Shown: positions 17,867-26,850, counted from the stretch's first letter. The stretch: 64,000 nt of DNA from Nocardia arizonensis (GCF_001310275.1 NZ_LGYZ01000087.1:166792-230791), one strand, 5' to 3'. Notes: generated from the letters alone by a model not told the origin. A program made the numbers and translations.

Positions 17867-18991
17867 CTAATTGGCCTGCTCCCGCATCCGCCAGCGGATT
17901 CCCGACTCGATGAAGGAGTCGATATCGCCGTCCAGCACCGCGGTGGGATTGTTCACCTCGTAGTTGGTGCGCAGATCCTTGACCATCTGGTAGGGATGCA
18001 GCACGTAGGAGCGCATCTGGTTGCCCCAGGAAGCGCCCTCGGTGGTCTTGAGCGCGTCCATCTGGGCGCGCTCCTCCTGTCGTTTACGTTCGAGCAGTTT
18101 GGCCTGGAGCACTCGCATGGCCGAGATCTTGTTCTGTAGCTGCGACTTCTCGTTCTGGCATGTGACCACGATGCCGGTGGGGATATGGGTCAGGCGCACC
18201 GCCGAGTCGGTGGTGTTGACGCTCTGACCGCCCGGGCCCGAAGAGCGGTACACGTCGACGCGGACATCGCCCTCCGGGATCTCGATGTGGTCGGTGGTCT
18301 CCACGACGGGCAGGACCTCGACCTCGGCGAAGGAGGTCTGGCGGCGGCCCTGGTTGTCGAAGGGACTGATGCGGACCAGTCGGTGGGTGCCCATCTCGAC
18401 CGAGAGGGTGCCGTAGGCGTAGGGGGCCTTCACCACGAAGGTGGCGCTCTTGATGCCCGCCTCCTCGGCGTAGGAGGTGTCGTAGACCTCGACCGGGTAG
18501 TCGTGGCGCTGGGCCCAGCGCACGTACATGCGCATCAACTTCTCGGCCCAGTCGGCGGCGTCGACACCGCCGGCGCCGGACCGGATGTTGACCAGCGCCT
18601 CGCGCTTGTCGTATTCGCCCGACAGCAGTGTGCGGACCTCCATCGCCTCGACGTCGCCGTGCAGCGCCGCGCGCTCGGCGTCGGCCTCGGCGAGCGCGGC
18701 CGTCCTGGCCTCGCCCTCCTCGCCCTCGGCGAGTTCGTACAGCACAGGCAGATCCTCGAGCCGCTGACGCAACTCCTCGACGCGGCGCAGTTCGCCTTGA
18801 GCGTGGGAGAGTTCGCTGGTGACCTGCTGGGCGTGGTCCTGATCGTTCCACAGGTCCGGGTCCGCGGCCTGATGCTCGAGTTCATCGATGCGGCGCCGCA
18901 ACTCCTCGATATCGAGAACCGCCTCGACCGTCTTCAGAGTGGTGTCGAGTTCGGCGAGGTCGGCGGAAACGTCGGGATGCACGAGGGTCAA
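17867..18991 (-). CDS. prfB: Peptide chain release factor 2
   Basis: A 374-residue class I release factor recognising UAA and UGA. The tripeptide anticodon motif SPF is in VRISPFDNQGRR and the catalytic GGQ loop is in SSGPGGQSVNTT. The reading frame is continuous from ATG 18991; there is no internal stop or +1 programmed frameshift as in E. coli prfB. It heads the prfB-mscS-small gene-ftsE-ftsX order shared with mycobacteria, with a 141-base gap to the channel gene. Confidence 0.96.
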   Translation of the reverse strand: MTLVHPDVSADLAELDTTLKTVEAVLDIEELRRRIDELEHQAADPDLWNDQDHAQQVTSELSHAQGELRRVEELRQRLEDLPVLYELAEGEEGEARTAALAEADAERAALHGDVEAMEVRTLLSGEYDKREALVNIRSGAGGVDAADWAEKLMRMYVRWAQRHDYPVEVYDTSYAEEAGIKSATFVVKAPYAYGTLSVEMGTHRLVRISPFDNQGRRQTSFAEVEVLPVVETTDHIEIPEGDVRVDVYRSSGPGGQSVNTTDSAVRLTHIPTGIVVTCQNEKSQLQNKISAMRVLQAKLLERKRQEERAQMDALKTTEGASWGNQMRSYVLHPYQMVKDLRTNYEVNNPTAVLDGDIDSFIESGIRWRMREQAN

Positions 18992-19338
18992 GCCTAGCGG
19001 CCGTCCCGACGCACCTGCTCTTCAGGCCGGACGAGCCGATGCGGGACGGGAAGCCCTCGGTACGTGGATCGGATTACTCATGTGTACGAGAGTAGCGGGA
19101 CGAGCCCGTCGGCAGCGAGGCGATTTCCTCAGCCGTTGACCGCGCAACGCGCCGGGACGCAGACCACGCAGGGTGTCGAGCGCCTCGGCGCCGGCCGGGT
19201 CGGCGGGCAGTGCACGACCAGGGCAAGTCAACCGCAAGGGCGACAGAAGGTTCACGAGTCAGCCCGCCCGGTCTCCTGCGGCACGTTACGGGTAGCTGAT
19301 CCCGATCACCAGCCGCTGCAACCAGATAAGTCGACGGT
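18992..19338. other. Intergenic stretch without a recognisable gene
   Basis: These 347 bases lie between the start of prfB and the 3' end of the HTH regulator gene. Short open frames on both strands encode nothing I recognise. The prfB promoter is expected here, but no convincing -10/-35 pair stands out. Confidence 0.5.
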
Positions 19339-20196
19339 TCACCCCGAGACCGCACGCAGCCCAACGCGGTGGCGCCCTGCGAGCTCGTCCAGAGCAACGA
19401 CAGTGGCGTCGTCAGCCGGGAGATAGACGAACAACCGCTGATCGTCATCCGCGGGAAGATCGAGAGTTTCGTACGACAACCGCAACCGACCGGCCTCGGC
19501 ATGCTCGACACGGGTGACACCGTTCGCGGCGGGCAGGCTGGGCACCGTAGCGACGCGACGCGTGAATTCCGCTCCCGCGACGATCTCGAGCTCATCGGCC
19601 AAGGCCGCCATCGCCGGATCACTACGGAACGGCCCCTGCTTCAAAGCAGCCACCTGCTCGTCTGCGATGTGGTCCCAATCCGGATAGAAGTCACGCGCCA
19701 AGGGATCGCCGAAAACGAACAATGCGAGATTGGCCGTGGACGGATCATCGAGAAGGCCGGTCGACGCCATCAACCGGTGATAGCCCTCGGTGTAAGCGAG
19801 AACGTCGCTGAGACGATTCACCACCACCGCGGCAGCAGGCTCCAGATGGTCCAGAACGGCACGGACCGAAGGGCGAACACTGCGGGTCGGGCGCGCATGG
19901 CCGATGCAACTGAAGCCAGGCTCGCCGGCTTTGGTCAAACGGAACAGGTGGATACGCTCACTCGGCGCCAGCAGTAGTGCATCGGCGATGGCCGAGAGCA
20001 CCGACGGTGACGGGTGACGGTCACGGCCTTGCTCGAGCCGAACTATGTACTCGACGCTGACGCCGGCAAGGGTAGCGACCTCCGCACGACGCAGACCGGG
20101 CGTGCGACGCCGTGGCCCCGACGGTAAACCGACACGGGCAGGTGTGACCGCCTCTCGTCGGCTACGCAGGAACAAGCCCAACTCGTTCTCGGCCAC
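19339..20196 (-). CDS. Helix-turn-helix regulator with MmyB-like ligand-binding domain
   Basis: A 285-residue regulator. The N-terminal XRE-type HTH has the segments RRTPGLRRAEVATLAGVSVE and YIVRLEQGRDRHPSPSVL (residues ~30-70). The C-terminal domain (VVVNRLSDVLAYTEGYHRLM, NLALFVFGDP, then YPDWDHIADEQVAALK) is that of the MmyB-like ligand-binding family. Members are often divergent from, and control, an oxidoreductase gene. Here an FMN reductase starts 389 bases away on the other strand, with a partial copy of this regulator's own 5' end in between. Confidence 0.85.
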   Translation of the reverse strand: MAENELGLFLRSRREAVTPARVGLPSGPRRRTPGLRRAEVATLAGVSVEYIVRLEQGRDRHPSPSVLSAIADALLLAPSERIHLFRLTKAGEPGFSCIGHARPTRSVRPSVRAVLDHLEPAAAVVVNRLSDVLAYTEGYHRLMASTGLLDDPSTANLALFVFGDPLARDFYPDWDHIADEQVAALKQGPFRSDPAMAALADELEIVAGAEFTRRVATVPSLPAANGVTRVEHAEAGRLRLSYETLDLPADDDQRLFVYLPADDATVVALDELAGRHRVGLRAVSG

Positions 20197-20315
20197 TTCC
20201 CCTCCTCAGGGTTCCACACGGCTGCCCGATACCGCGCTGCCGCTTGCTCGAGGGCACCGAACCAACGCCCGACACCGACGTCAACGAGGGTGTAACCGAG
20301 ATCTCATTCCGGCCG

Positions 20316-20437
20316 GCGTCGCCAGTTCCGAACGGCGCAGGCCGGGGTGCGGCGGCGCGGCCCCTCGGGCAGGCCGACCCGCGCGGGCGTCGCCGCTTCA
20401 CGCCGGGTCCGCGGTAACAATCCCAGCTCACCCTTCG
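20316..20437 (-). pseudogene. Partial copy of an MmyB-type HTH regulator (5' end only)
   Basis: On the minus strand this stretch encodes ELGLLPRTRREAATPARVGL then PEGPRRRTP, nearly the same as ELGLFLRSRREAVTPARVGL and PSGPRRRTP at the start of the neighbouring intact gene. It then loses frame (ACAVRNWRRRPE and stop; another frame gives PGLRRSELATPAG) and nothing further of the regulator remains. It is a relic of a duplicated or paralogous regulator truncated after about 45 codons. Confidence 0.7.
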
Positions 20438-20584
20438 AACCTAACAAGGTTCGCCGCGCCGAGGGTGTCCCTGCCACTACCACTCTCACGGCGGTCTCCC
20501 GAGTCGCCCTCGGCCGCAGCAGACTCGAGCGGGCCGGGCCGATCGTGGTCGGGCCCGGAAATCGCGTCGGAGAAGGAGTGCGAA

Positions 20585-21181
20585 ATGTCAACTGAGAACG
20601 TGAAACTCGCGGTGATCGTCGCCAGCGTCCGTGAGGGCCGGTTCGGGCCCGTCATCGCCCGCTGGTTCGTCGACCAAGTCGACCGGCACGGCGAATTCGA
20701 GGTCGACGTGATCGATCTGGCCGATGCCGAGTTGCCGGCGGCGCTGCCCGCGGCGCCTCCGCGATTGGAACCGAATCCGGTCCGCCCCGCCGGGATGAAC
20801 GACCTGACCGCGCGGTTGGCGGCGGCCGAGGCGTTCGTCATCGTGACCCCGGACTACAACCGCAGCTATCCGGCCGCGTTGAAAACCGCCATCGACTGGC
20901 ATTTCACACAGTGGGACACCAAGGCGATCGGATTCGTCGGCTACAGCGGCGCCTCCGGCGGTTTGCTCGCCATCGAACACCTGCGCCAGATCTTCACCGA
21001 ACTCAATGCCCACACCGTGCGCGACTATGTCTCGTTTCCGCGCTACTACCTGCTGTTCGACGAGCGTGGGGAATTGCGCGATCCGGCCGAGCCCGTGGCG
21101 GCCGCGGAGATGATGCTCGAACAACTGTTGTGGTGGTCGCGGGCGCTGCGCGCGGCGCGCGCGAGTTCCGCGATGGCCTGA
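20585..21181 (+). CDS. NADPH-dependent FMN reductase family protein
   Basis: A 198-residue flavodoxin-fold protein. The phosphate-binding loop is IVASVREGRFGPVIARWF near the N-terminus and the flavin/quinone-binding motif is TPDYNRSYPAALKTAID, with GYSGASGGLLA later. Such enzymes reduce FMN, quinones or azo compounds with NADPH. The ATG at 20585 follows an AAGGAG site. It faces the MmyB-type regulator, its probable controller. Confidence 0.85.
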   Translation: MSTENVKLAVIVASVREGRFGPVIARWFVDQVDRHGEFEVDVIDLADAELPAALPAAPPRLEPNPVRPAGMNDLTARLAAAEAFVIVTPDYNRSYPAALKTAIDWHFTQWDTKAIGFVGYSGASGGLLAIEHLRQIFTELNAHTVRDYVSFPRYYLLFDERGELRDPAEPVAAAEMMLEQLLWWSRALRAARASSAMA

Positions 21182-21211
21182 ACGCCGCTCGGGCGCGGAT
21201 AGGGTCGACAT

Positions 21212-21991
21212 GTGGCTGCTCACTCCTCCGACCTGGAACTCGCCCTGCGATTGGCCGACGAGGCCGACGCAATCACCACCGCGCGCTACGGCGCACTCGA
21301 TCTGCGGGTCGACGCGAAACCGGATCTCACCCCGGTCTCCGATGCCGACCTTGCGGTCGAGCAGTCGATACGCCGCCTGCTCGGGCATGCCCGACCCGAG
21401 GATGCCGTGCTCGGTGAGGAGTTCGGGGGCGACGCCCGGTTCCACGGGCGGCAGTGGGTCATCGACCCGATCGACGGCACCAAGAACTTCGTGCGGCGGG
21501 TGCCGATCTGGGCGACGCTCATCGCCCTGCTCGACGGTGGCGTCCCGGTAGTGGGCGTGGTGAGCGCGCCCGCACTGGCGCGTCGTTGGTGGGCCGCCGC
21601 AGGCTCGGGCGCTTGGACGCAGGTGCATCCCGATGCGCCGCGGCCGATTTCGGTATCGGCCATCGGCGCCCTCGACTCCGCGAGTCTGGCCTACTCGAGT
21701 TTGTCGGGTTGGGGTGAACGACGCGAGAGGTTCCTCGCGCTCACCGATGAGGTGTGGCGGGCGCGCGGCTATGGCGATTTCTTCGGCTACTGCCTGCTGG
21801 CCGAGGGCGCGGTGGATATCGCCACCGAACCGGAGGTGTCGCTGTGGGATCTGGCGGCGCTCGACATTCTGGTGCGGGAGGCGGGCGGGCGGTTCACCGC
21901 ACTCGACGGCACGCCGGGGCCGCACGGCGGGAACGCGCTCGCCACCAATGGGGCACTGCACGATCAGGTGCTGGAGCGGCTGAGGTCCTGA
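21212..21991 (+). CDS. hisN: Histidinol-phosphatase, inositol monophosphatase family
   Basis: A 259-residue Mg-dependent phosphatase starting at GTG 21212. Metal-binding motifs of the IMPase family are present: E in GEEFG, DPIDGTKNF and WDLAALD. The assignment to HisN rests on the neighbourhood: in M. tuberculosis hisN (Rv3137) precedes fadE24 and fadE23 as here. HisN removes phosphate from L-histidinol phosphate in histidine synthesis. A 3'(2'),5'-bisphosphate nucleotidase or inositol phosphatase remains possible by sequence alone. Confidence 0.85.
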   Translation: MAAHSSDLELALRLADEADAITTARYGALDLRVDAKPDLTPVSDADLAVEQSIRRLLGHARPEDAVLGEEFGGDARFHGRQWVIDPIDGTKNFVRRVPIWATLIALLDGGVPVVGVVSAPALARRWWAAAGSGAWTQVHPDAPRPISVSAIGALDSASLAYSSLSGWGERRERFLALTDEVWRARGYGDFFGYCLLAEGAVDIATEPEVSLWDLAALDILVREAGGRFTALDGTPGPHGGNALATNGALHDQVLERLRS

Positions 21992-22046
21992 ACGGGGTCG
22001 GGTGAGCGGCCGCCGTCCTTCATCGCGCGGCGGCCGCGGTGGAATG

Positions 22047-22346
22047 TCAGCCGCCGGACAGGCTCGGCGGCCGGGCCGATCCGGTGCCCGAACCGGTACC
22101 CGATCCGGTGCCGGAACCCGAAGCCGAGCCGGTGCCGATCTTGAAGACGCCGGAGCCGAGGTCGACGCCCGCGCCCGCCTCCCCCGAGCCGAAATCGAGC
22201 ACGGGCACGCCGGAGCCGAAATCGATGACCGGACCGCCGGGATCGAAATCGACGGGTTGCAGTGGCAGGCCGGGTTCGGCCGCGGCCGTGGCCGAACCGA
22301 GTCCGATCGAGGCCGCGACAACGGCCAGGACGACGAGTCGTTTCAT
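22047..22346 (-). CDS. Small secreted Gly/Ser/Asp-rich protein
   Basis: A 99-residue product from ATG 22346, which follows a GGAGA site; an in-frame ATG at 22361 is less well placed. The first 23 residues are a clear Sec signal peptide (MKRLVVLAVVAASIGLG then SATAAA). The mature part is short-repeat protein: DFGSG twice with variants DFDPG and DLGSG, then several SGTG units. It is inserted between hisN and fadE24 on the opposite strand. Function unknown; likely a surface or exported low-complexity protein. Confidence 0.7.
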   Translation of the reverse strand: MKRLVVLAVVAASIGLGSATAAAEPGLPLQPVDFDPGGPVIDFGSGVPVLDFGSGEAGAGVDLGSGVFKIGTGSASGSGTGSGTGSGTGSARPPSLSGG

Positions 22347-22556
22347 GACGAGAATCTCCATTACTTGGCGAACAAGGTGCCGACACGGTAGCGGAAAATC
22401 GAACATTCTGAAGTAGATTCGTTTCACTGTGTGCCGCGATAGCGCCGCGCGGGCAATGCAGCGGCGCGCCACGGGATTACACGCCGTTCCACATGTGTAC
22501 CGACCATCGCGCGGACCTGCCGGAACAATCCGTTCCACATGGGGTCGACGCATTTA

Positions 22557-22591
22557 TTACTCCAGAGTAAGGTAGCCTTACCGAGGAGTAA
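22557..22591. promoter_or_regulatory. Nested palindromic operator upstream of fadE24
   Basis: Two tandem copies of TTACT-N4-AGTAA are present: TTACTCCAGAGTAA (22557-22570, perfect) and TTACCGAGGAGTAA (22578-22591, one mismatch), 21 bases apart centre to centre. They also lie symmetrically around GTAAGG-TAG-CCTTAC, so the whole 35 bases form a nested palindrome. The distance to the fadE24 start is about 45 bases. This fits a TetR-family repressor site; the regulator is not identified. Confidence 0.7.
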
Positions 22592-22638
22592 GATAGCTGG
22601 GGCAGCCGCACCCGACCCACCCGAGAAAACAGGTGATG

Positions 22639-24042
22639 ATGAGCACTCGAGACAGCGCAACGACGCGACGTCAAGACAACGGCCGCAGCAATGAAAGCGC
22701 TGTCGGCCTCTCCCAGCCCAAGCGGGACTGGATGGGCACCGCCATGCGGGTCATGACGACGATTACCGGCTCGGACCTCGCCGAGAAGTACAACTTGCGC
22801 AAACCGATCGAGCGCGCCACCTACGAGGGCACGAAGACCGGCTTCCGCACCCTCGGCGCCGCCACCCGGGCATTCGCCAGGGTCTCCGGCGGCGGTCAGC
22901 CCAAACGTCTGGCGGACAACGAGTCGAAGAAGAAGGATCTCTTCGACATCACCCCGTCCGACGAACAGCAGATGATCACCGAGACGGTGCGGGAATTCGC
23001 CGCGGAAATCCTGCGCCCGGCCGCCTACGAGGCCGACAGCTCGGCACGGGCGCCGCGCGACCTGCTCGAACGCGCCGCCGAACTCGGTATCACCCTCATC
23101 AACGTGCCCGAAGAGCTCGAGGGTGCGGCCTCCGAGCGCGGCGCGGTCACCAACTCGATGGTCGCCGAGGCGCTCGCGCACGGCGATATGGGCCTGGCGC
23201 TGCCGATCCTCGCGCCCAGCGGCGTGGCCGTCGCGCTGTCGCAGTGGGGCACCGACGCTCAGCAGCAGACCTATCTGCCCGCCTTCACCGGCGAGAACGT
23301 GCCGCAGTCCGCGGTGGTCATCAGCGAGCCGCGCGCCCTGTTCGACCCGTTCGCGCTGCGGACCAAGGCCACCCGCTCGCCCAGCGGATACCGCCTCAAC
23401 GGCGTCAAGAGCCTGGTCCCGGCCGCAGCCGACGCCGAACTGTTCGTCATCGCCGCCGAACTCGACGGCCGTCCCGCCCTGTTCATCGTCGAGTCCGACG
23501 CGCCGGGACTCGTCGTGGAAGCCGATCCGAGCATGGGTCTGCGGGCCGCCGGCCTGGGCAGGCTGCTGCTCAACGATGTCGCCGTCGGCATCGACGCCAT
23601 CCTCGGCGACGGTGATGCCGCCACCCACGCCGCCGACTACGCCGACGCCGTGCGCTTGGCGCGTCTCGGCTGGGCCTCGCTCGCCGCGGGCACCGGACAG
23701 GCCGTCCTCGACTACGTCATCCCCTACGTCAACGAGCGCGAGGCGTTCGGCGAGCCCATCTCGCACCGCCAGGCGGTCGCGTTCATGGTCGCCAACATCG
23801 CCATCGAACTCGACGGTCTGCGCCTGGTCACCCTGCGCGGCGCCTCCCGCGCCGAACAGGGTCTGTCCTTCGCGCGCGAGGCCGCCCTGGCCCGCAAGCT
23901 TGCCACCGACAAGGGCATGCAGATCGGCCTGGACGGTGTGCAACTGCTGGGCGGGCACGGCTTCACCAAGGAACACCCGGTCGAGCGCTGGTACCGCGAC
24001 CTGCGCGCCATCGGTGTCGCCGAGGGCGTCGTCCTCATCTGA
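22639..24042 (+). CDS. fadE24: Acyl-CoA dehydrogenase FadE24
   Basis: An acyl-CoA dehydrogenase of about 467 residues (M. tuberculosis FadE24 has 468). Three possible starts lie together (GTG 22633, ATG 22636, ATG 22639). An N-terminal extension of about 100 residues precedes the N-terminal dehydrogenase domain (SDEQQMITETVREFAAEILR), a beta domain and the C-terminal domain (FGEPISHRQAVAFM, GVQLLGGHGFTKEHPVERWY). FAD-dependent alpha,beta-dehydrogenation of an acyl-CoA is the family reaction; the substrate is unknown. It is co-transcribed with fadE23, 32 bases downstream, and mycobacterial FadE enzymes often act as heteromeric pairs. Confidence 0.92.
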   Translation: MSTRDSATTRRQDNGRSNESAVGLSQPKRDWMGTAMRVMTTITGSDLAEKYNLRKPIERATYEGTKTGFRTLGAATRAFARVSGGGQPKRLADNESKKKDLFDITPSDEQQMITETVREFAAEILRPAAYEADSSARAPRDLLERAAELGITLINVPEELEGAASERGAVTNSMVAEALAHGDMGLALPILAPSGVAVALSQWGTDAQQQTYLPAFTGENVPQSAVVISEPRALFDPFALRTKATRSPSGYRLNGVKSLVPAAADAELFVIAAELDGRPALFIVESDAPGLVVEADPSMGLRAAGLGRLLLNDVAVGIDAILGDGDAATHAADYADAVRLARLGWASLAAGTGQAVLDYVIPYVNEREAFGEPISHRQAVAFMVANIAIELDGLRLVTLRGASRAEQGLSFAREAALARKLATDKGMQIGLDGVQLLGGHGFTKEHPVERWYRDLRAIGVAEGVVLI

Positions 24043-24074
24043 CCGGCCCGTTCCACCTCATTCAGGAGACTTCC

Positions 24075-25295
24075 ATGATCAACCTCGAACTCCCCAAGAA
24101 GCTGCGGGCCAGCGCGAATCAGGCACATCAGGTCGCCAAGGAGATCTTCCGGCCCATCTCGCGCAAATACGATCTCGCCGAACACGAGTACCCGGTCGAA
24201 CTCGACACCATGGCCGCCATGGTCGAGGGTCTCAACGACTCCGGCACCCAGAAGATCGGCGGCGCGGCGGGTGGTCGCTCCGACGAGGCGGCGCCGTCCA
24301 CCGAACTGCTCGGCAACAGCAACGGCGGCAATATGGCCGCGTTGATGAACTCGCTCGAGACCTCGTGGGGCGATGTCGGCCTCATGCTGTCGATCCCCTA
24401 CCAGGGCCTGGGCAATGCCGCCATCGCCGCGGTCGCCACCGACGACCAGCTGGCGCGGTTCGGCAAGGTGTGGGCCGCCATGGCCATCACCGAACCCTCC
24501 TTCGGCTCGGACTCGGCGGCGGTCACCACCACCGCCGTGCGCGACGGCGACGAGTGGGTGCTCAACGGCGAGAAGATCTTCGTCACCGCCGGTGCGCGCT
24601 CCACCCACATCGTGGTGTGGGCCACGGTCGACAAGAGCCTCGGCCGCGCGGCGATCAAATCCTTCGTCGTGCCGCGTGACGCTCCCGGCCTGTCGGTGGC
24701 GCGCCTCGAGCACAAGCTCGGCATCAAGGCGTCCGACACCGCGGTGCTGCTGCTCCAGGACTGCCGTATCCCCGCCGACAACATCCTCGGCAGCCCGGAA
24801 GTCAATGTGGAGAAGGGTTTCGCGGGGGTCATGCAGACCTTCGACAACACCCGCCCGCTTGTGGCCGCGATGGCCATCGGCGTCACCCGCGCCGCACTCG
24901 AGGAACTGCGCACCATCCTCACCGACGCGGGCGTCGAGATCTCCTACGACACCCCGCCCAACAACCAGCACGCCGCCGCCGCCGAATTCCTGCGCATGGA
25001 AGCCGACTACGAATCGGCCTACCTATTGGCCCTGCGTGCCGCCTGGATGGCCGACAACAAGAAGCCCAACTCCCTCGAGGCATCGATGTCCAAGGCCAAG
25101 GCGGGCCGCACCGGCACCGACGTGACCCTCAAGGCCGTCGAGCTCGCAGGCACCATCGGCTACTCCCAGCACACCCTGCTGGAGAAGTGGGGACGCGACT
25201 CCAAGATCCTCGACATCTTCGAGGGCACCCAGCAGATCCAACAGCTCATCGTCGCCCGCCGGGTGCTGAACCTGACCAGCGCCGAGCTGAAATAG
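24075..25295 (+). CDS. fadE23: Acyl-CoA dehydrogenase FadE23
   Basis: A 406-residue acyl-CoA dehydrogenase, close to M. tuberculosis FadE23 (401). The flavin/substrate motif AAMAITEPSFGSDSAAVTTT and the C-terminal LLEKWGRDSKILDIFEGTQQ segment are family hallmarks. The start follows CAGGAGA. It pairs with FadE24 in one operon, suggesting a heteromeric enzyme. A strong bidirectional terminator follows directly. Confidence 0.93.
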   Translation: MINLELPKKLRASANQAHQVAKEIFRPISRKYDLAEHEYPVELDTMAAMVEGLNDSGTQKIGGAAGGRSDEAAPSTELLGNSNGGNMAALMNSLETSWGDVGLMLSIPYQGLGNAAIAAVATDDQLARFGKVWAAMAITEPSFGSDSAAVTTTAVRDGDEWVLNGEKIFVTAGARSTHIVVWATVDKSLGRAAIKSFVVPRDAPGLSVARLEHKLGIKASDTAVLLLQDCRIPADNILGSPEVNVEKGFAGVMQTFDNTRPLVAAMAIGVTRAALEELRTILTDAGVEISYDTPPNNQHAAAAEFLRMEADYESAYLLALRAAWMADNKKPNSLEASMSKAKAGRTGTDVTLKAVELAGTIGYSQHTLLEKWGRDSKILDIFEGTQQIQQLIVARRVLNLTSAELK

Positions 25296-25310
25296 CCTGT
25301 AATACAACGG

Positions 25311-25350
25311 AAACCGGTGCGAGTCCGCTTCGCGACTCGCACCGGTTTTT
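25311..25350. terminator. Strong hairpin terminator after fadE23
   Basis: AAACCGGTGCGAGTC (25311-25325) and GACTCGCACCGGTTT (25334-25348) form a perfect 15-bp stem with an 8-base loop, followed by Ts and preceded by A-rich sequence, so it can act on both strands. Confidence 0.9.
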
Positions 25351-25374
25351 CCGTTCGGGAACTCGCTGATCCGA

Positions 25375-25530
25375 TCATGATCGCCCGCAGGCCGCCGCCA
25401 GGCAGTCTTCCGCCGCCCACTGTTTCCAGGCCGCCACCACCGCCAGCCGAGCCCGCTCGTGGCTGTCATCCAACAGATGTGCGTAGACCTTCGACGTGAA
25501 CCCGGGATCGGCATGACCCAGATAGTCCGC
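25375..25530 (-). pseudogene. C-terminal fragment of a tyrosine-type integrase
   Basis: On the minus strand this encodes YLGHADPGFTSKVYAHLLDD then SHERARLAVVAAW, matching the active-site C-terminal segment of phage-type tyrosine recombinases (LGHAD...T...Y.H) with the catalytic tyrosine position in KVYAHL. Upstream of YLGHAD the frame no longer resembles an integrase. It is a remnant of an integrated element next to the fadE23 terminator. Confidence 0.7.
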
Positions 25531-25865
25531 CTGAGGTGCCCGAAAGTTCTCGGAGACAGTGACCCAACGTAGAATTTGGGAACCTGAGGAAGAGGAAGCC
25601 GCGTTCTGGGGTCGCATGGCGCGGCGGCGGCCCATGAATTGGTGGACGTAGCGGACGAAGAATGGGGCGAATTCGAAGAACACTTCGACAAACGAAAAGT
25701 CGAACTCGGCTCCTGCGGAAGACCTTACGGCACAAGCTGTCAACATTTCTCTGGCAGGTCTGAGCGTGTTGCGAACCCGACTGATCTCATGGGTTCGCGC
25801 TCGATGAAGATCCCCGGGATTGCTCGTAGCACGCCGGGCTGAGTCATCACCGTGCGGCCATGCGG
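25531..25865. other. Intergenic stretch between integrase fragment and phosphotransferase gene
   Basis: The 335 bases hold open frames without recognisable products. They probably contain decayed element sequence and the 3' boundary of the element; no tRNA or clear attachment repeat was found. Confidence 0.4.
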
Positions 25866-26753
25866 TCAGTGCCCCGCCAGGACCCGTTCAAGGGTGGCGT
25901 AGCCCGCTGGTTCCCAGGTCGGTTTGCCCCCGGGCAGACGACGCTTGCCGTTCTGTCCGATCTGGATCAGGCCCAGGGCGCGCAGGACAGCCCAGCCGCG
26001 AGCCCGGGTGATGGTCGCTTCGTCGGCCTGCTCATAGGCGTCGAAGAACCGGCTCGCCGCGCCGGCAGGCAACAGGATCCAGGCGGCTGAAAGGTCGGTC
26101 GCGGGATCGCCTGCGCACATCTCGCCGAAGTCAATCACCCCAGCGAGCGTCCCGTCCCGGACGATCACGTTCGCCGGATGCAAGTCACCATGCAGCCACA
26201 GTGGCGCGCCCTGCCAGACCGGCGCTGCTACGGCCTTCTTCCAGACTTCCCGTGCACTGTCAGCGCTCGCGTGGTCGGCGAGGATCTCGAACCCGCGGTC
26301 GACCCCTTCCTGCAATCCGGCCAGAGGGATGCCGCGCGTAGGGTTAGTCGGCGCGTCTGCGGGCGCCCGGTCGTGCAGCGCGCCAAGGAACTCGGCGAGG
26401 ACCTCGGCAGCATCAATGCGTGTGATCGGCTCGTGATCGGCCGGTTCACCCTCGACCCAGCGCGCGATCGTCCAGGTGTGCTCGAACAGACTCGAGGGTT
26501 TGCCGATACGCACCGGGGTGGGAGTTGGCAGCGGCAGGTAGTTCGCCAACACGGGCAGCCACGTCTGCTCGGTGTGCAGCAGGGCAGGCGCGCGCTCGGT
26601 ACGCGGCAAGCGCACGGCCAACTTCGGCCCGAGTCGCCATTGCTGGTTGTCCCAGCCTCCGGCGACGTCCCGGAGTTCGAGGTCTGCGAGATCAGGATGC
26701 TGTTCCCGCAGCAGCGCCCGCACCAGGTCCTGCTCAAACTTGAACTCGTCCAT
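25866..26753 (-). CDS. Aminoglycoside phosphotransferase family protein
   Basis: A 295-residue APH/choline-kinase-fold protein from ATG 26753. The catalytic loop is LWLHGDLHPANVIV (Brenner-type HGDxxxxN) and the metal-binding DFG-equivalent is GVIDFGEMCAGDPATDLSAA. The family includes antibiotic-inactivating kinases but also many small-molecule kinases; the substrate is unknown and resistance should not be assumed. It is flanked by integrase fragments on both sides, suggesting arrival on a mobile element. Confidence 0.82.
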   Translation of the reverse strand: MDEFKFEQDLVRALLREQHPDLADLELRDVAGGWDNQQWRLGPKLAVRLPRTERAPALLHTEQTWLPVLANYLPLPTPTPVRIGKPSSLFEHTWTIARWVEGEPADHEPITRIDAAEVLAEFLGALHDRAPADAPTNPTRGIPLAGLQEGVDRGFEILADHASADSAREVWKKAVAAPVWQGAPLWLHGDLHPANVIVRDGTLAGVIDFGEMCAGDPATDLSAAWILLPAGAASRFFDAYEQADEATITRARGWAVLRALGLIQIGQNGKRRLPGGKPTWEPAGYATLERVLAGH

Positions 26754-26850
26754 CAATAAGCCTCCGACCGCTCCATGCGCAGGGACGCTAGCATCGGTCT
26801 TCCCCGGAAGGTCCAGGCGTGTTGCGTGCTGACGTGTTCTGACGCACCGC

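Noticed and set aside
17867..18991. Programmed +1 frameshift in prfB
   Set aside because: The reading frame is continuous from the start; no internal UGA and no slippery site.
22482..22541. CCGTTCCACATG repeated twice, 46 bases apart
   Set aside because: A short direct repeat with no palindrome and no clear relation to a promoter; could be chance.
22568..22585. Possible IdeR iron box upstream of fadE24
   Set aside because: GTAAGGTAGCCTTAC superficially resembles the TTAGGTTAGGCTAACCTAA consensus but matches poorly, and it is better explained as the centre of the larger nested palindrome.
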